Under the pieces are notes generated by a model. The model ran no database searches and was not told where the DNA came from. It worked only from the letters and a program-made list of their open reading frames with translations. DNA of 64,000 nt from Berberis thunbergii (Eukaryota > Streptophyta > Magnoliopsida > Ranunculales > Berberidaceae), in contig QNQO01000653.1 of NCBI GenBank assembly GCA_003290165.1, positions 1 through 64,000 on the forward strand, read 5' to 3'. Position numbers and translations under genes: made by a program. Positions 44,989-54,963 of the stretch are shown in pieces; the stretch's first letter is position 1; each line of letters starts with the position of its first letter.

Positions 44989-44993
44989 AAAAA
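44989..44993 (-). terminator. Pol III terminator of tRNA-Ser
   Basis: A run of five T on the minus strand (CTTTTTC) lies one base after the 3' end of the tRNA, the standard Pol III stop. Confidence 0.8.
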
Positions 44994-44994
44994 G

Positions 44995-45076
44995 CGTGGA
45001 CGGCAGGATTCGAACCTGCGCGGGCAAAGCCCACATGATTTCTAGTCATGCCCGATAACCACTCCGGCACGTCCAC
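44995..45076 (-). tRNA. tRNA-Ser (anticodon AGA)
   Basis: An 82-base gene starting GTGGACGTGCCGGAGTGG. The anticodon arm is CATGA-CTAGAAA-TCATG, giving anticodon AGA. A class II variable arm (GTGGGCTTTGCCCGC) follows, then the T-arm CAGGTTCGAATCCTG, the 3' acceptor strand CGTCCAC and discriminator G. All stems pair perfectly. CAACAAT just upstream (45077-45083) is the CAA motif usual for plant tRNA transcription starts. No intron. Expected to be functional. Confidence 0.97.
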
Positions 45077-45083
45077 ATTGTTG

Positions 45084-46201
45084 AGCTACTTGAGCTATGA
45101 TAAAGTTTGATACTATACTACATAAGGCAAGACGAAATTACAAAGGTCAATTTTTCTCCCTTTCCTTTTGTTCTTGTCTGTGCAATGATTAATGGCAAAT
45201 ACGTACCTATTCTTCTCCGCTCCTTCTCCATCTTGGAAGCTAAAGCGGCCAAAACCTTTCGCTTTGGGTGATCATAGAACATAATATGCATACGGATGAT
45301 CATCCATACCAAGACCATGAGCCAACATCAACAACAAGGTTGTCCAGTTCTTTCCACTCTCTACAAACAATTTCCCTTTCGGCAGGCATGGAAACTCTGA
45401 TGATCACCAAAACTCACATGGAAAGGTAAGAGATTGAATAGTACTATTTGCATCACTCTGTTTCCTTAGCTTATGTTTCTTCACTCACGGTTGAGTTCTC
45501 AACATCAAAATCACTTCACTTCTAATAAAGCAAAACAAAAGGCACTGCCTTAACTTACATGCCTGGTACATCGCGATTCGTATGATCAATTTAACACCAT
45601 GCATCACCAGTTTATTGACCTAACACTCCCGTGCATTGTATGAACTGCCCAAACCATGTATTTTAGCAGGACCGGTCAATCATTAGAGAATACATTTGAA
45701 AAACATCCGTCAAGAATTTCTTATCAGCTTCGGGATGCATACATTTTATTAGAAATTTTGATGGATTCTTCAATTCAAACTCAAGATCTTCAATTAATAA
45801 AGATGATGGACTCACATGCACTAACTTTTAGTTAGTTCACTTTGTAATTTCCATTGCCAACAAAAGAAATACATTCCATATAGTGATACAGAAAGCATAT
45901 TCTTCTGTGTAAATGTATCCACAAAATTTACAAGAGGAGACATTTAGAGCATATCCCCAGTAGGGCAATAGGCAACCCTAAACCTCGGGCTTAATCTTCA
46001 ATTAAATTACGGGCTTAATCTCCTTAAACAGAGTTGCCTGCCAGTCACAAGATCCTAGAGAAAAATTCAGGAGACCAATTTTAAGGGAATACTTTGGGAC
46101 GATCTTGTGAAAATTTGTTCATTGTTATGTGAACATGGTATGTAAACCTACTATCAAGTGAATATGCAAAGTTTGTTTATAAATTTTTGTACAGAATCAG
46201 G
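45084..46201. other. Spacer between tRNA-Ser and the P450 relic
   Basis: A minus-strand piece at about 45390-45290 reads MPAEREIVCREWKELDNL, and another frame reads YDHPKRKVLAALASKMEKER to a GTACGT donor at about 45207. They may be exon remnants of one gene that I do not recognise. The P450 membrane-anchor codons were not found here. Confidence 0.3.
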
Positions 46202-46705
46202 AGGAGCCCAAGAACCTACCACCAAGTCCATTTGCTCTTCCACTAATATGCCACCTTCATCTATTCAAGCAACCACTCCACCGGACTCTAAGCAACCTCA
46301 CAGACCAGCATGGCCCAACTATGCTTCTTCGCTTTGTATCTCGCCCAGTCGTTGTAATCTCATCTCCATCATTTGCCAAGGAATGCTTCACAGAACAAAA
46401 AGATGTAATTTTTTCGAACGGCCCTCGTGTTCTTGCAGGGGAACATCTTAACTACAATTACACAACAATTGGTGTGGCACCACATTGGCAAAAACTACGC
46501 CATTTCATGGCAAACAACGTCTTCTCAACCAATGCTCTCAACAGGTTTTCTGACATCAGACAAGATGAAACACGGTTGATGTTAAAGAAATTGTTTCAAA
46601 ATTCCAGTGGTGGCTCATTGAAGGTGGAGTTGAAATCCAGGTTGTGGGAGCTGACATTGAACAACATGACAAAGATGATTTTCGGAAAGAGATATGATGA
46701 AGAAG

Positions 46706-47010
46706 CACTACACCAAATTGACATTTTTGTAACAATCCAAAAAATAATAATATTTTAGAGCTATAACAATCCACAAAACAATTTCACAAACAAAGTGATT
46801 CAATAATTGTATCACTACAAATAGTATGGGCTTACAAGTGATGCTATTCATGGTGATCTAATTTATTGTATCATTTTTTTGTATAGTTATTTTTCATTTT
46901 GTTGACTAAATTTTGTTTTGACTTAAAATTGTTTGATGAATTGTAATAGCTAAAAAAATGTTACTATTTTTTAAATTGTTCCAAATATGTCAATTTGGTG
47001 TAATAAAAAT
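46706..47010. mobile_element. MITE with 30-bp inverted repeats inside a P450 exon
   Basis: Left CACTACACCAAATTGACATT is mirrored at the right by TATGTCAATTTGGTGTAAT. The P450 frame stops at ...RYDEEA on the left and resumes AKDIERAQ on the right, which marks it as an insertion. The exact ends and target duplication are unclear. CACTACACCAAAATGACCG near 17168 is a related terminus. Confidence 0.75.
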
Positions 47011-47404
47011 GCGAAAGATATAGAGAGAGCACAACATTTTCAAAATATTATTAGGGAGACTCTTGATGTAAGTGGTGCAAAGGTGGACGATTTGTTGCCC
47101 ATGTTGCAAATTGTAACCTTTCAACAATTGAAGAGGAGTATGGTGGAATTGATGAGAAAGACAAATGGGTTCTTGCAATGGTTGATTCACGAACATAGAA
47201 GGAAGAACATCCAGTTTGCCGCTAGTGGGGTACCAAAAAAAGAATTGATTAATATACTGTTATTGTTACAACTTATTGAACAGCAATACTATACCGACGA
47301 AATCATCAAAGGCATTAATTATATCAGTAAGTACATTCGCACCTAGCTTGTTCCCCTAATCAGTATCTGTAATTCATAAACCAAATTATTCCCAACTATT
47401 TTAT

Positions 47405-47910
47405 GCATTTGCGATAGAAGGATGCCCGCAAGGCTAAAAGGAAAATGTTATAAGACAATTGTTCGATCAATTATGCTATATGATTCAGAATGTTGGGTTA
47501 TGACGGAACAACATACACATAGAATGGCAGTAGCAGAAATGCGTATGTTAAGGTGAATGTGTGGTAAAACTCATAAGGATAAAATTAGAAATGAAAAAAA
47601 TTAGGAGATACTTAAGGGTAGCGTTTATAGAAGACAAAATTAGAGAAATACGTTTAACTTGGTTTGGTCATGTGCGAAGGAGATCAAGCACGACACCAAT
47701 TAGAAAATATTTAGATTGGCAAGTTAATGGAGGGTGTAGAAGGAGGGGACGACCGTTGAAAACTTGGATGAAGGCGGTGAATGAAGATATCATTGAGCTT
47801 GGATTAGGCGAGGATATGTGGGAAGACCGCATTGCTTGGAGAACCAAAATTCATATAGTCGACCCAAAAAATATCGAGAATGAACTTTGATGATGATGAT
47901 TCTATGTATC
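47405..47910 (+). mobile_element. 5'-truncated RTE-type LINE in the P450 intron
   Basis: The translated frames show the C-terminal end of a non-LTR retrotransposon: MPARLKGKCYKTIVRSIMLY, DSECWVMTEQHTHRMAVAEM, LTWFGHVRRR and CRRRGRPLKTWMKAVNEDI. The GHV.RR and RRGRP.KTW motifs are characteristic of RTE/LINE reverse-transcriptase tails. A stop (TGA at about 47553) and a frameshift interrupt it. It ends with a short TGATGATGAT repeat, as RTE elements do. The reverse-transcriptase core and endonuclease are absent. Confidence 0.8.
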
Positions 47911-48446
47911 TGCATGTTTAGACATTTCTAGTGGCAGAAACGGAGACTTCAATAGCTACCATAGAATGGGCAATGTCACTACTACTGAACCATCCAGAAT
48001 CACTCAACAGAGCCAGGGCAGAAATAGACCTTGTTTGGCAGGACCGCATTTTGGATGAATCAGATTTACGGAAATTGAAGTACCTCCAGTGCATCATCAA
48101 TGAGACTCTCCGGTTATATCCACCCGCGCCACTCTAGTACCACGTTAGTCATCAAAAGATTGCACTATTGGTGGTTTTACGATGTGCCACAGGGTACAAT
48201 GTTATTAGTGAATGCATATGCTATCGATAGGGATTCTAAGGTGTGGTGTGGAATGATCCTACAATGTTTAAACCTGAAAGGTTTGAAGGGTGTAATTTAG
48301 TCCCATTTGGGTTGGGAAGGAGGAAATGTCCTGGGGCTAGCTTGGCCAACCGTGTAGTGGGGTTGGCGTTAGGGGTGTTGATACAGTGTTTTGAGTGGGA
48401 AAGAATTGGTGAAGAGATGGTAGACATGGATGAAGGGTATGCTTAA

Positions 48447-49106
48447 GATCAAGTCTTTAGAAGCTACTTGCAGGCCATGTCGAGCCATGATTAACTTCTT
48501 GTCTGTGCTGTAGCAAAACTACAAACACTTGTACAATAGGATATATTTATTCTTTCCAAATAGGTGTTATTGATTTTGGAAATGTACAAGTCTATAACTA
48601 GTAGCAATTTAATTTGTGATTCAATTTTCAATACTAAAGCAATGGAAACAAATATAATTTGTATTAGCTATTGTGTATGCATTTATCAAAGAGTGATTTC
48701 ACTAGAAGTCAATGTGGTTGAGCGAATGAAACAAAAATTGAAAGAGTTATAATTAGTGTTTGGATATATTCGACCTTAGCTTGTCTACACCTAGTCTGAG
48801 ATTGGTATTCTTATTGTATTGTGTTGATTGATCATAATAATTATTTTCACTCACTTGCTTGGGACACTGAAAAATTGGCGAGTTTGCAGTAAAATCACCA
48901 AAAACAATTTTAAACCATCTGCCTCTTATCTCTTACAAGTACACCATGATCATCGACCACTGCCATTTACTAAAACAAAACCCATCTCTTGCAACTGATC
49001 AACCATATGTATAAATCCACAAATGAAACGACCAAAGAAGGGAAATGAGAAATTGTAAGATTTTGCTTGAAGATAAAATCCATTCGTGCATAGATAGAAT
49101 ATATAT
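48447..49106. other. Spacer downstream of the P450 relic
   Basis: AT-rich, no gene or bounded repeat recognised; presumably the former 3' untranslated region at its start. Confidence 0.4.
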
Positions 49107-49115
49107 ATAGCTCAT

Positions 49116-52100
49116 GAACAATTCTACATGGCCCGCTCCTGGTACGGACCCTCCCAGGCACGTGCCATAGAGAAGGTGTTTGGCACGTGAGGAGGAGCAG
49201 GGTCTGTTGATCTCAACAGGGTCTGCAAATTGCAAACCATCAACATCCCTAACCCGCAGAGGCTCCTCCTCCTCCTCGCAGCAAACCCTCAGAGAATCCT
49301 CCTCCTCCTCGTAGCGAACCCTCAAGAGACTCCTCCTCCTCCTCGCAGCAAACCCTCAGAGCCTCCTCCTCCTCCTCGCAGCGAAGGCGACTCCTCCTCG
49401 ACGAAGGCCACTCTGCTCGTCCTTTTCCTCCGCTCCTGCTCCTCTCCTGCGCCGCTCCTTCTCCTCGACGAAGGCGACTCTGCTCCGCTCCTCTACTGCG
49501 CCGCTCCTGCTCCTCCTTCTGGTACGTAATTTCAAATTTTGTATTTTTGTTCAAAACACTCTCTATTACATTTGGATTTGTATTTTGTCATTTTTGTTCA
49601 AGTGTGAAGTATATGTGACACCCATTACAGGTACATTACTGAGTACATGAGACATATATTATTCATCACTATTCACTACAAACAATTCATTCATTTTTTT
49701 TGGGTATGGGGTTTGTGATTTGCAGATGGTGTGTATACTTGTTTGTAAAGGGTATATTGTACTCTCGTCTGGAATTTTGGAGTGGCTCTGCTAGAATGTG
49801 ATTTGGTGAAAATGCTCTGCTCTGCTGCAAATGTTGAAAATGCTCTGCTGAAAATGTCATTTTGGAGGAGTGGCTCTGCTAAAAATGTCATTGTTTAGAA
49901 AGCTTGACAAGTTGAAGCTGATCAAGAGATATGAAAAGCTGTTTGATTGAATGATAGGCCCCCTATACGATTCACATACACAAGGCGAAAGAATAAGAAG
50001 GCTTAATAGTTGTTGCAGAATGCAAGTGCTGCCAAGTGCTGTTGGTTTAAAGGAATGCTCAACAGAATGCAAGACTCCATTTTATTTTGCATGGTTTGGA
50101 TTCTTGATGACCAATGTAGTAAATTCTTGATGATGTAAACAAACAAATGACCACATAATTTCTCTAGCACAGCCAAATGGATCATACACCATTTCCATTA
50201 TGAAGATGAACAAGATTAACCAACCTGATCATAACGTATATTTTTTGTTGCCAAGACTTTATGTCATGAAATTGTTGAACATACCAGCTTTCTCATTTTT
50301 ACTTTCTTGTTGTTTCATTTGTTCTCATTTTGAGCAAATAATGATAGCAGATTATTCCTACAGTTCAGAGGTTTGCGTTTATTATCATTCCTGATCCAGC
50401 ATTACCCTTTATGAACCAGAATGCACCTCTTGCTGATTTCAAAATTGTCACTTAGCCACATTCCTATTCAGTTTATACACAGAAGTGATCAGAGAGATAT
50501 CAGTTTGCAATTTAAACCCAACCAACAGAATTGAAAGTCATATGAACACTGTCAAATCATTTAGTTAGCAAGTAGCATATTATTTGTGGTAACAATACAA
50601 TCCATAATGGAGTTTGGATGATTTGCAACACTGATTTCAGGCGTGGGTATGAACAGGCAGCATACAAGTGCTCAAATTATCCTACTGATTGATTGAGGAC
50701 ATCAGGCAGAATCAGACTTTGAATAATTATCAAGTGAAATCTACCTACCACTTTGAAGCAAAAGAAACACACAGTCAATGGCAATATTCTTCAAATGCCA
50801 TCAACCATAAAAGTGCAAACCATTCAATGGAACCATGGAAATGTTCAGGAGTGTGGGTGGCTTACCTTTCTCAGTTCTTTGTGCAACAAATATGCATAAG
50901 TGAAAGACTAACTCTGGATCTTCCAAACATCATACACATATGACAACAACTAGTAATATGAAGGAACAACATTCAAACACTCAAGAAATGCAAAAAAAGA
51001 AATAAATGCAATCACTGACAAAATTCTTAGCAATAACAATTCTTACAGAATTCTTAATAGCAATTCTTAGTTTGTTGGTAACTGTTTCAACTGACAGAAA
51101 TGCTCATTACAACCATTTACAGATATTGCAACCATTACAAAATGCCCATTACAACCATTTACATAAATTGCTTCTTACAACCATTACAACTCAAATGGTC
51201 GCTCACTGTAAGTCTTCTTTCTCTAGCATAATTTCACAAGCCACACAAAATTTGTCCAAAGCTTCGACATTTTCATCATACAAGTTATAAGCAGAAACCA
51301 CTACAACAATTAAGCCTTCACAATGACATTTTCAGCAGAGCCACTCCTCCAAAATGACATTTGCAGCAGAGCATTTTCACCAAATCGCATTCTAGCAGAG
51401 CCACTCCAAAATTCCAGACGAGAGTACAATATATATACCCTTTACAAACAAGTATACACACCATCTGCAAATCACAAACCCCATACCCAAAAAAAATGAA
51501 TGAATTGTTTGTAGTGAATAGTGATGAATAATATATGTCTCATGTACTCAATAATGTACCTGTAATGGGTGTCACATATACTTCACACTTGAACAAAAAT
51601 GACAAAATACAAATCCAAATGTAATAGAGAGTGTTTTGAACAAAAATACAAAATACAAATTTTGAAATTACGTACCAGAAGAAGGAGGAGCAGTGCGAGC
51701 GGTGCAGAGGAGGAGGAGCAGGAGCGGCGCAGGAGAGGAGCAGGAGCAGTGCGAGCGGCGCAGAGGAGGAGGAGCAGGAGCGGCGCAGTAGAGGAGCGGA
51801 GTAGAGTCGCCTTCGTCGAGGAGGAGGAGCGGAGGAGGAGGACGAGCAGAGTGGCCTTCTTCGAGGAGGAGGAGGAGGAGGAGGCGCGAGGAGGAGTCAC
51901 CTTCGCTGCAAGGAGGAGGAGGAGGCTCTGAGGGTTTGCTGCGAGGAGGAGGAGGAGTCTCTTGAGGGTTCGCTGCAAGGAGGAGGAGGATTCTCTGAGG
52001 GTTTGCTGCGAGGAGGAGGAGGAGCCTCTGCGGGTTAGGGATGTTGATGGTTTGCAATTCGTAGACCCTGTTGAGATCAACAGACCCTGCTCCTCCTCAC

Positions 52101-52184
52101 GTGCCAAACACCCTCCCTATGGCACGTGCCTGGGAGTGTCCGGACCAGGAGCGGGCTATAGGAGCGGGCCATGTAGAATTGTTC
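49116..52184. mobile_element. MULE-like element with very long terminal inverted repeats (3.07 kb)
   Basis: Left terminal repeat 49116-49894 (about 779 bp) and right terminal repeat 51321-52184 (about 864 bp) are inverted copies. Both start GAACAATTCTACATGGCCCG. Target duplication ATAGCTCAT (49107-49115) and CTAGCTCAT (52185-52193), 8 of 9 matching, the length typical of Mutator. Each arm holds a minisatellite rich in CTCCTCCTCCTCG plus CAGCAAACCCTCAGAG, expanded more on the right. The internal 49895-51320 contains no recognisable transposase. The long Arg/Glu- or Ser/Pro-rich frames in the arms are artefacts of the GAG/CTC repeat. Confidence 0.82.
49250..49390. repeat. Minisatellite in the left arm, unit about 33-36 bp, roughly four copies
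   Basis: Units consist of CTCCTCCTCCTCGCAGC followed by AAACCCTCAGAG or close variants (GTAGCGAACCCTCAAGAG). The mirrored array at about 51900-52035 in the right arm has the same unit. Confidence 0.8.
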
Positions 52185-52193
52185 CTAGCTCAT

Positions 52194-53032
52194 ACAAGTT
52201 CCATTCTACCTCCCGCTTTATATGTACGATGTTGAACTTTTGTTATACCCAATGTCCATTCATCGTACTTACCAATTTAGATGTTTAGCACTCTTTTACG
52301 TTACAAATATAATTCTTATCACAATTATTTATTTATTACATTTTTTTTTATCAATATACCAAATCTTCAACACGTACTTATTACAATATTCATAAAAACG
52401 TTCTATATTGCAATAACATGTACTTATTACTGTATAATTTCATAGACAACATTTTTATCTTTTTTTTTTCTAAAATTTTAAATCTTTTATTAGGGTACTC
52501 GTCACTACGTTTATGGTTAGAGATTAAAACATACTAAATAGCCTTTTATCATAGCTTTAATTATGAAATAATAATGCGTTTTTTGTTGCAGTGGCACTCA
52601 AGGTTCATCATATGTTAAAGAAAAAGATTTGACCTTTTGACACTACCATTTCTGCTACAGGATACCACCACCTCTACTTTCTAAAGGACACCGCTACCTT
52701 TCTATTGGACACCACCATTAACTGAAGGACGCCACCAATATAAACCCATTTTCTCTCTCCTCTCGCCCTTTTTTCTCTATCAAGAACAGCACCACCACCA
52801 TACTGCATCGCTCTGCCGGCTGGCTACACCTCTTCTTTCTTATCTTCATTTTTTTATCCTTCGCCCTAGAGAAGGTTCCTGCGCGAGGGCAAAGGAAAAA
52901 AATAAGAAGCTCAAATTGAACATTGATTGTGGGGGAAGGACTGGATGTAACTCAAATTGCAGGCTTTGTTGATCTTCAACCTCATTTGAAACTTACTGAA
53001 TGTGAAGATGGGAAGAAGACGAAGAGAAGAGT
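52194..53032. other. Spacer before the MURA-like fragment
   Basis: AT-rich, then a stretch at 52640-52745 with repeated GGACACCACC/GGACGCCACC motifs. No gene is recognised; it may be non-coding parts of the older MULE that follows. Confidence 0.35.
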
Positions 53033-53283
53033 ACTATTACTTTTAATAATTGTGCTCTTGCCTACAAATTACTTTCGGTATTGTAGCTATCGTGAGTCGT
53101 ATTCACCTCCTATTGAGCTTGTTTTTGGTAGATGAAAGTCCGATGATGTTCCATCTGAGTGACAAATGCTTCCTCCTGATTTAAGGGTACTTCTTGGAAG
53201 GCCAATGACTAAGATAATCCCTACTATTTGTGAAAAGACAATGTCTAAAAATAAATGTAGCTTATGTAGTTTTGTCATGCCAC
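53033..53283 (+). pseudogene. C-terminal fragment of a MURA-like (MULE) transposase, left of the Copia insertion
   Basis: The text reads FRYCSYRESYSPPIELVFGR, a stop, SDDVPSE, another stop, then MLPPDLRVLLGRPMTKIIP and KNKCSLCS. This is the end of a MuDR-type transposase: the Y.e.Y.p.i segment, the PP..R...GRP.tkRi linker and the CCHC zinc knuckle. The Copia element breaks the knuckle. The rest (CHNERRYPKT, with CHN for GHN) is at 59090-59148. Two stops show it was already degraded or has decayed since. Confidence 0.72.
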
Positions 53284-54009
53284 TGTGAGACAAGAACAAT
53301 GACTCCTTTACAAACAAGGAATCCAAGTCCTTGTGTGATTGGTTCCCAATTTATTGGGAAGAGTTGGACAAGGGTTCCTTTGTGGCTCCCAATTTATGTG
53401 AAACTCAAAGTCGTTATCTTATCCCTTTAAAAACAACATATGGACAACATGATATTCATGCATCAAATTAACATGTGCAGGAAGAATATGCAACTTGAAT
53501 ACAACAACACATACAACGTGCCACACTACAACATACACAACGTGAAAGAAGCTGCGAACTTGGCGTGAAACGTGCAGCAAGATGGCGTGAAACGGGCAGC
53601 GAGCACAGCGTGAAATAGACTGCGAGTTTGGAGTGATTAGGTGTGTGTGCAGCGTGAAACAGTAGCCAAGTAGAAGGATTGAAATCGGGTGATTTCGGGC
53701 GTTCTTCGTTTGCGAGTTTGGTCAAACGTTTGGTGATATTGTTTGCTTGAGATTAGGTAATCTAAAGGATCGTTGCTTGACAACGTTGTAATCTTCAAGT
53801 AAGTGTTTCCATATCAATAAGAAAATTATAGAGTCGTCATCCATGGAGTATGCAAAGCCGAACCACGTAAATCTCGGCCTCATCTTTATTTTTTACATAT
53901 TGCTTGTTGTTTGCTTCTTACTTGCATAACAGTTTTAGCCATTCACAATCACCAACTAGGTCTAGAACTTGTGCTGGAATTATTTGTATTAGCAGGTATT
54001 TCCCTTACA
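53284..54009 (+). repeat. 5' LTR of the Copia element (726 bp)
   Basis: Starts TGTGAGACAAG and ends TTTCCCTTACA. Relative to the 3' LTR it lacks about 140 bp after ACTCAAAGTC (near 53411). Preceded by target duplication GCCAC (53279-53283). Confidence 0.9.
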
Positions 54010-54011
54010 AG

Positions 54012-54023
54012 TAGTATCAGAGC
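54012..54023 (+). other. Primer-binding site of the Copia element
   Basis: TAGTATCAGAGC, one mismatch from the initiator tRNA-Met complement TGGTATCAGAGC, two bases after the LTR. Confidence 0.8.
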
Positions 54024-54063
54024 GCCAGTTGGTTAGTGTTTGTGTTTTGAAGGTGTCAAATAA

Positions 54064-54963
54064 ATGGCTGAAATGTCTTTTTCATTGCATGATGATGGCT
54101 ATGTGAAAGTCCATGGGTTTGACATTGTTCGAATCAATGGTAGGAATAATTGTAAATATTGGCAGATGAATTGTAAAGATATTCTAGTTAGTTTGGATCA
54201 GATTGATGCACTAGATGAGAAAAAGAAATCATCATCAGATAAGGCGACAATTGAGGTTATCAAGAAGTGCAGTAAAATGGATCAGAAGGCATGTAGGACG
54301 ATTCATTTGTGTCTTTCTCACAATGTGGCTTACAACTTCATTGATGAGATGACAGCTCAGGGCATTTGGGATAAGCTTCAGGCTATGTATATTTAGAATG
54401 ATGAGATGAGTGTGATGTACCTACAGAAGAAACTCTTCACTTTCAGGTTGCAGCCAGGTAAACTCATGACTTATCACATTAATGAATTTGAATGTTGATA
54501 CTCAGATTGTGTTAGCTTGGGAAGATAGTCAGAAATCGTTATTCTTGTTAATTTCTTTGTTACCAAAATGAGAACCATTTTTTGATCAGATGACAACATT
54601 GAAGAAAGAAAAATTTGTGTATAGTGATATTTTTCAAGCTGTACTTGCAAAGGCTTCTAGAAAGAGTGCTTCGAATGAGGAGGTTCAAGCACATTGTCTT
54701 TCGGTGACAAGGGAAAGAAGTTACAAGATAAACAACTACAAAAGAAATAAGTATAAATCAAAAGGTGGAGATATGTTTAAGGTTGAATGTCACAAATGTA
54801 AGCGCAAAAACCATTACATAAGAGATTGTCCAGATTGGAAGGATAATCACAATAAGCAAGAGAATGAGAGTAAGGGCATAGTGAATGTTGTTGAGACACC
54901 GGATGTGGTAGATGATATTCTAATCAGAGGTGACTTAGCACCTGCACTGATGACAAAATCTTA
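54064..54963 (+). pseudogene. Copia gag
   Basis: Begins with ATG shortly after the primer-binding site. The capsid-like part runs to a stop at 54394-54396 (after WDKLQAMY); further blocks follow in shifted frames. The nucleocapsid zinc knuckle CHKCKRKNHYIRDC (C-x2-C-x4-H-x4-C) is at about 54787-54830. At least two stops and one frame change disable it. Confidence 0.85.

Larger units (their letters stand above)
46202..48446 (+). pseudogene. Cytochrome P450, CYP81-like, broken by two insertions and frame changes
   Basis: Exon 1 starts near the proline hinge (NLPPSPFALPLICHLHLFKQ), so the N-terminal membrane anchor is missing. It continues through TIGVAPHWQKLRHFMANNVF and MTKMIFGKRYDEEA, where a MITE (46706-47010) interrupts it. 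It resumes as KDIERAQHFQNIIRETLDVS up to YYTDEIIKGIN. The intron contains an RTE LINE. Exon 2 from 47923 has the I-helix [17 protein letters not shown] (AETETS in place of AGTETS), the K-helix [12 protein letters not shown] with ExxR, then a stop at 48135, frame shifts, and finally the heme loop [11 protein letters not shown] at 48303-48335. Intact CYP81 enzymes are ER-bound monooxygenases of specialised metabolism. This copy cannot make a full enzyme. Confidence 0.85.

Noticed and set aside
47561..47890. 109-residue open frame, considered as a host gene
   Set aside because: It is the tail of an RTE-type LINE, with the rest of the element in another frame just upstream.
51583..52107. 174-residue minus-strand frame and overlapping plus-strand frames rich in Arg/Glu or Ser/Pro
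   Set aside because: All lie in the GAG/CTC minisatellite of the right terminal repeat and are mirrored by frames in the left arm; no domain.
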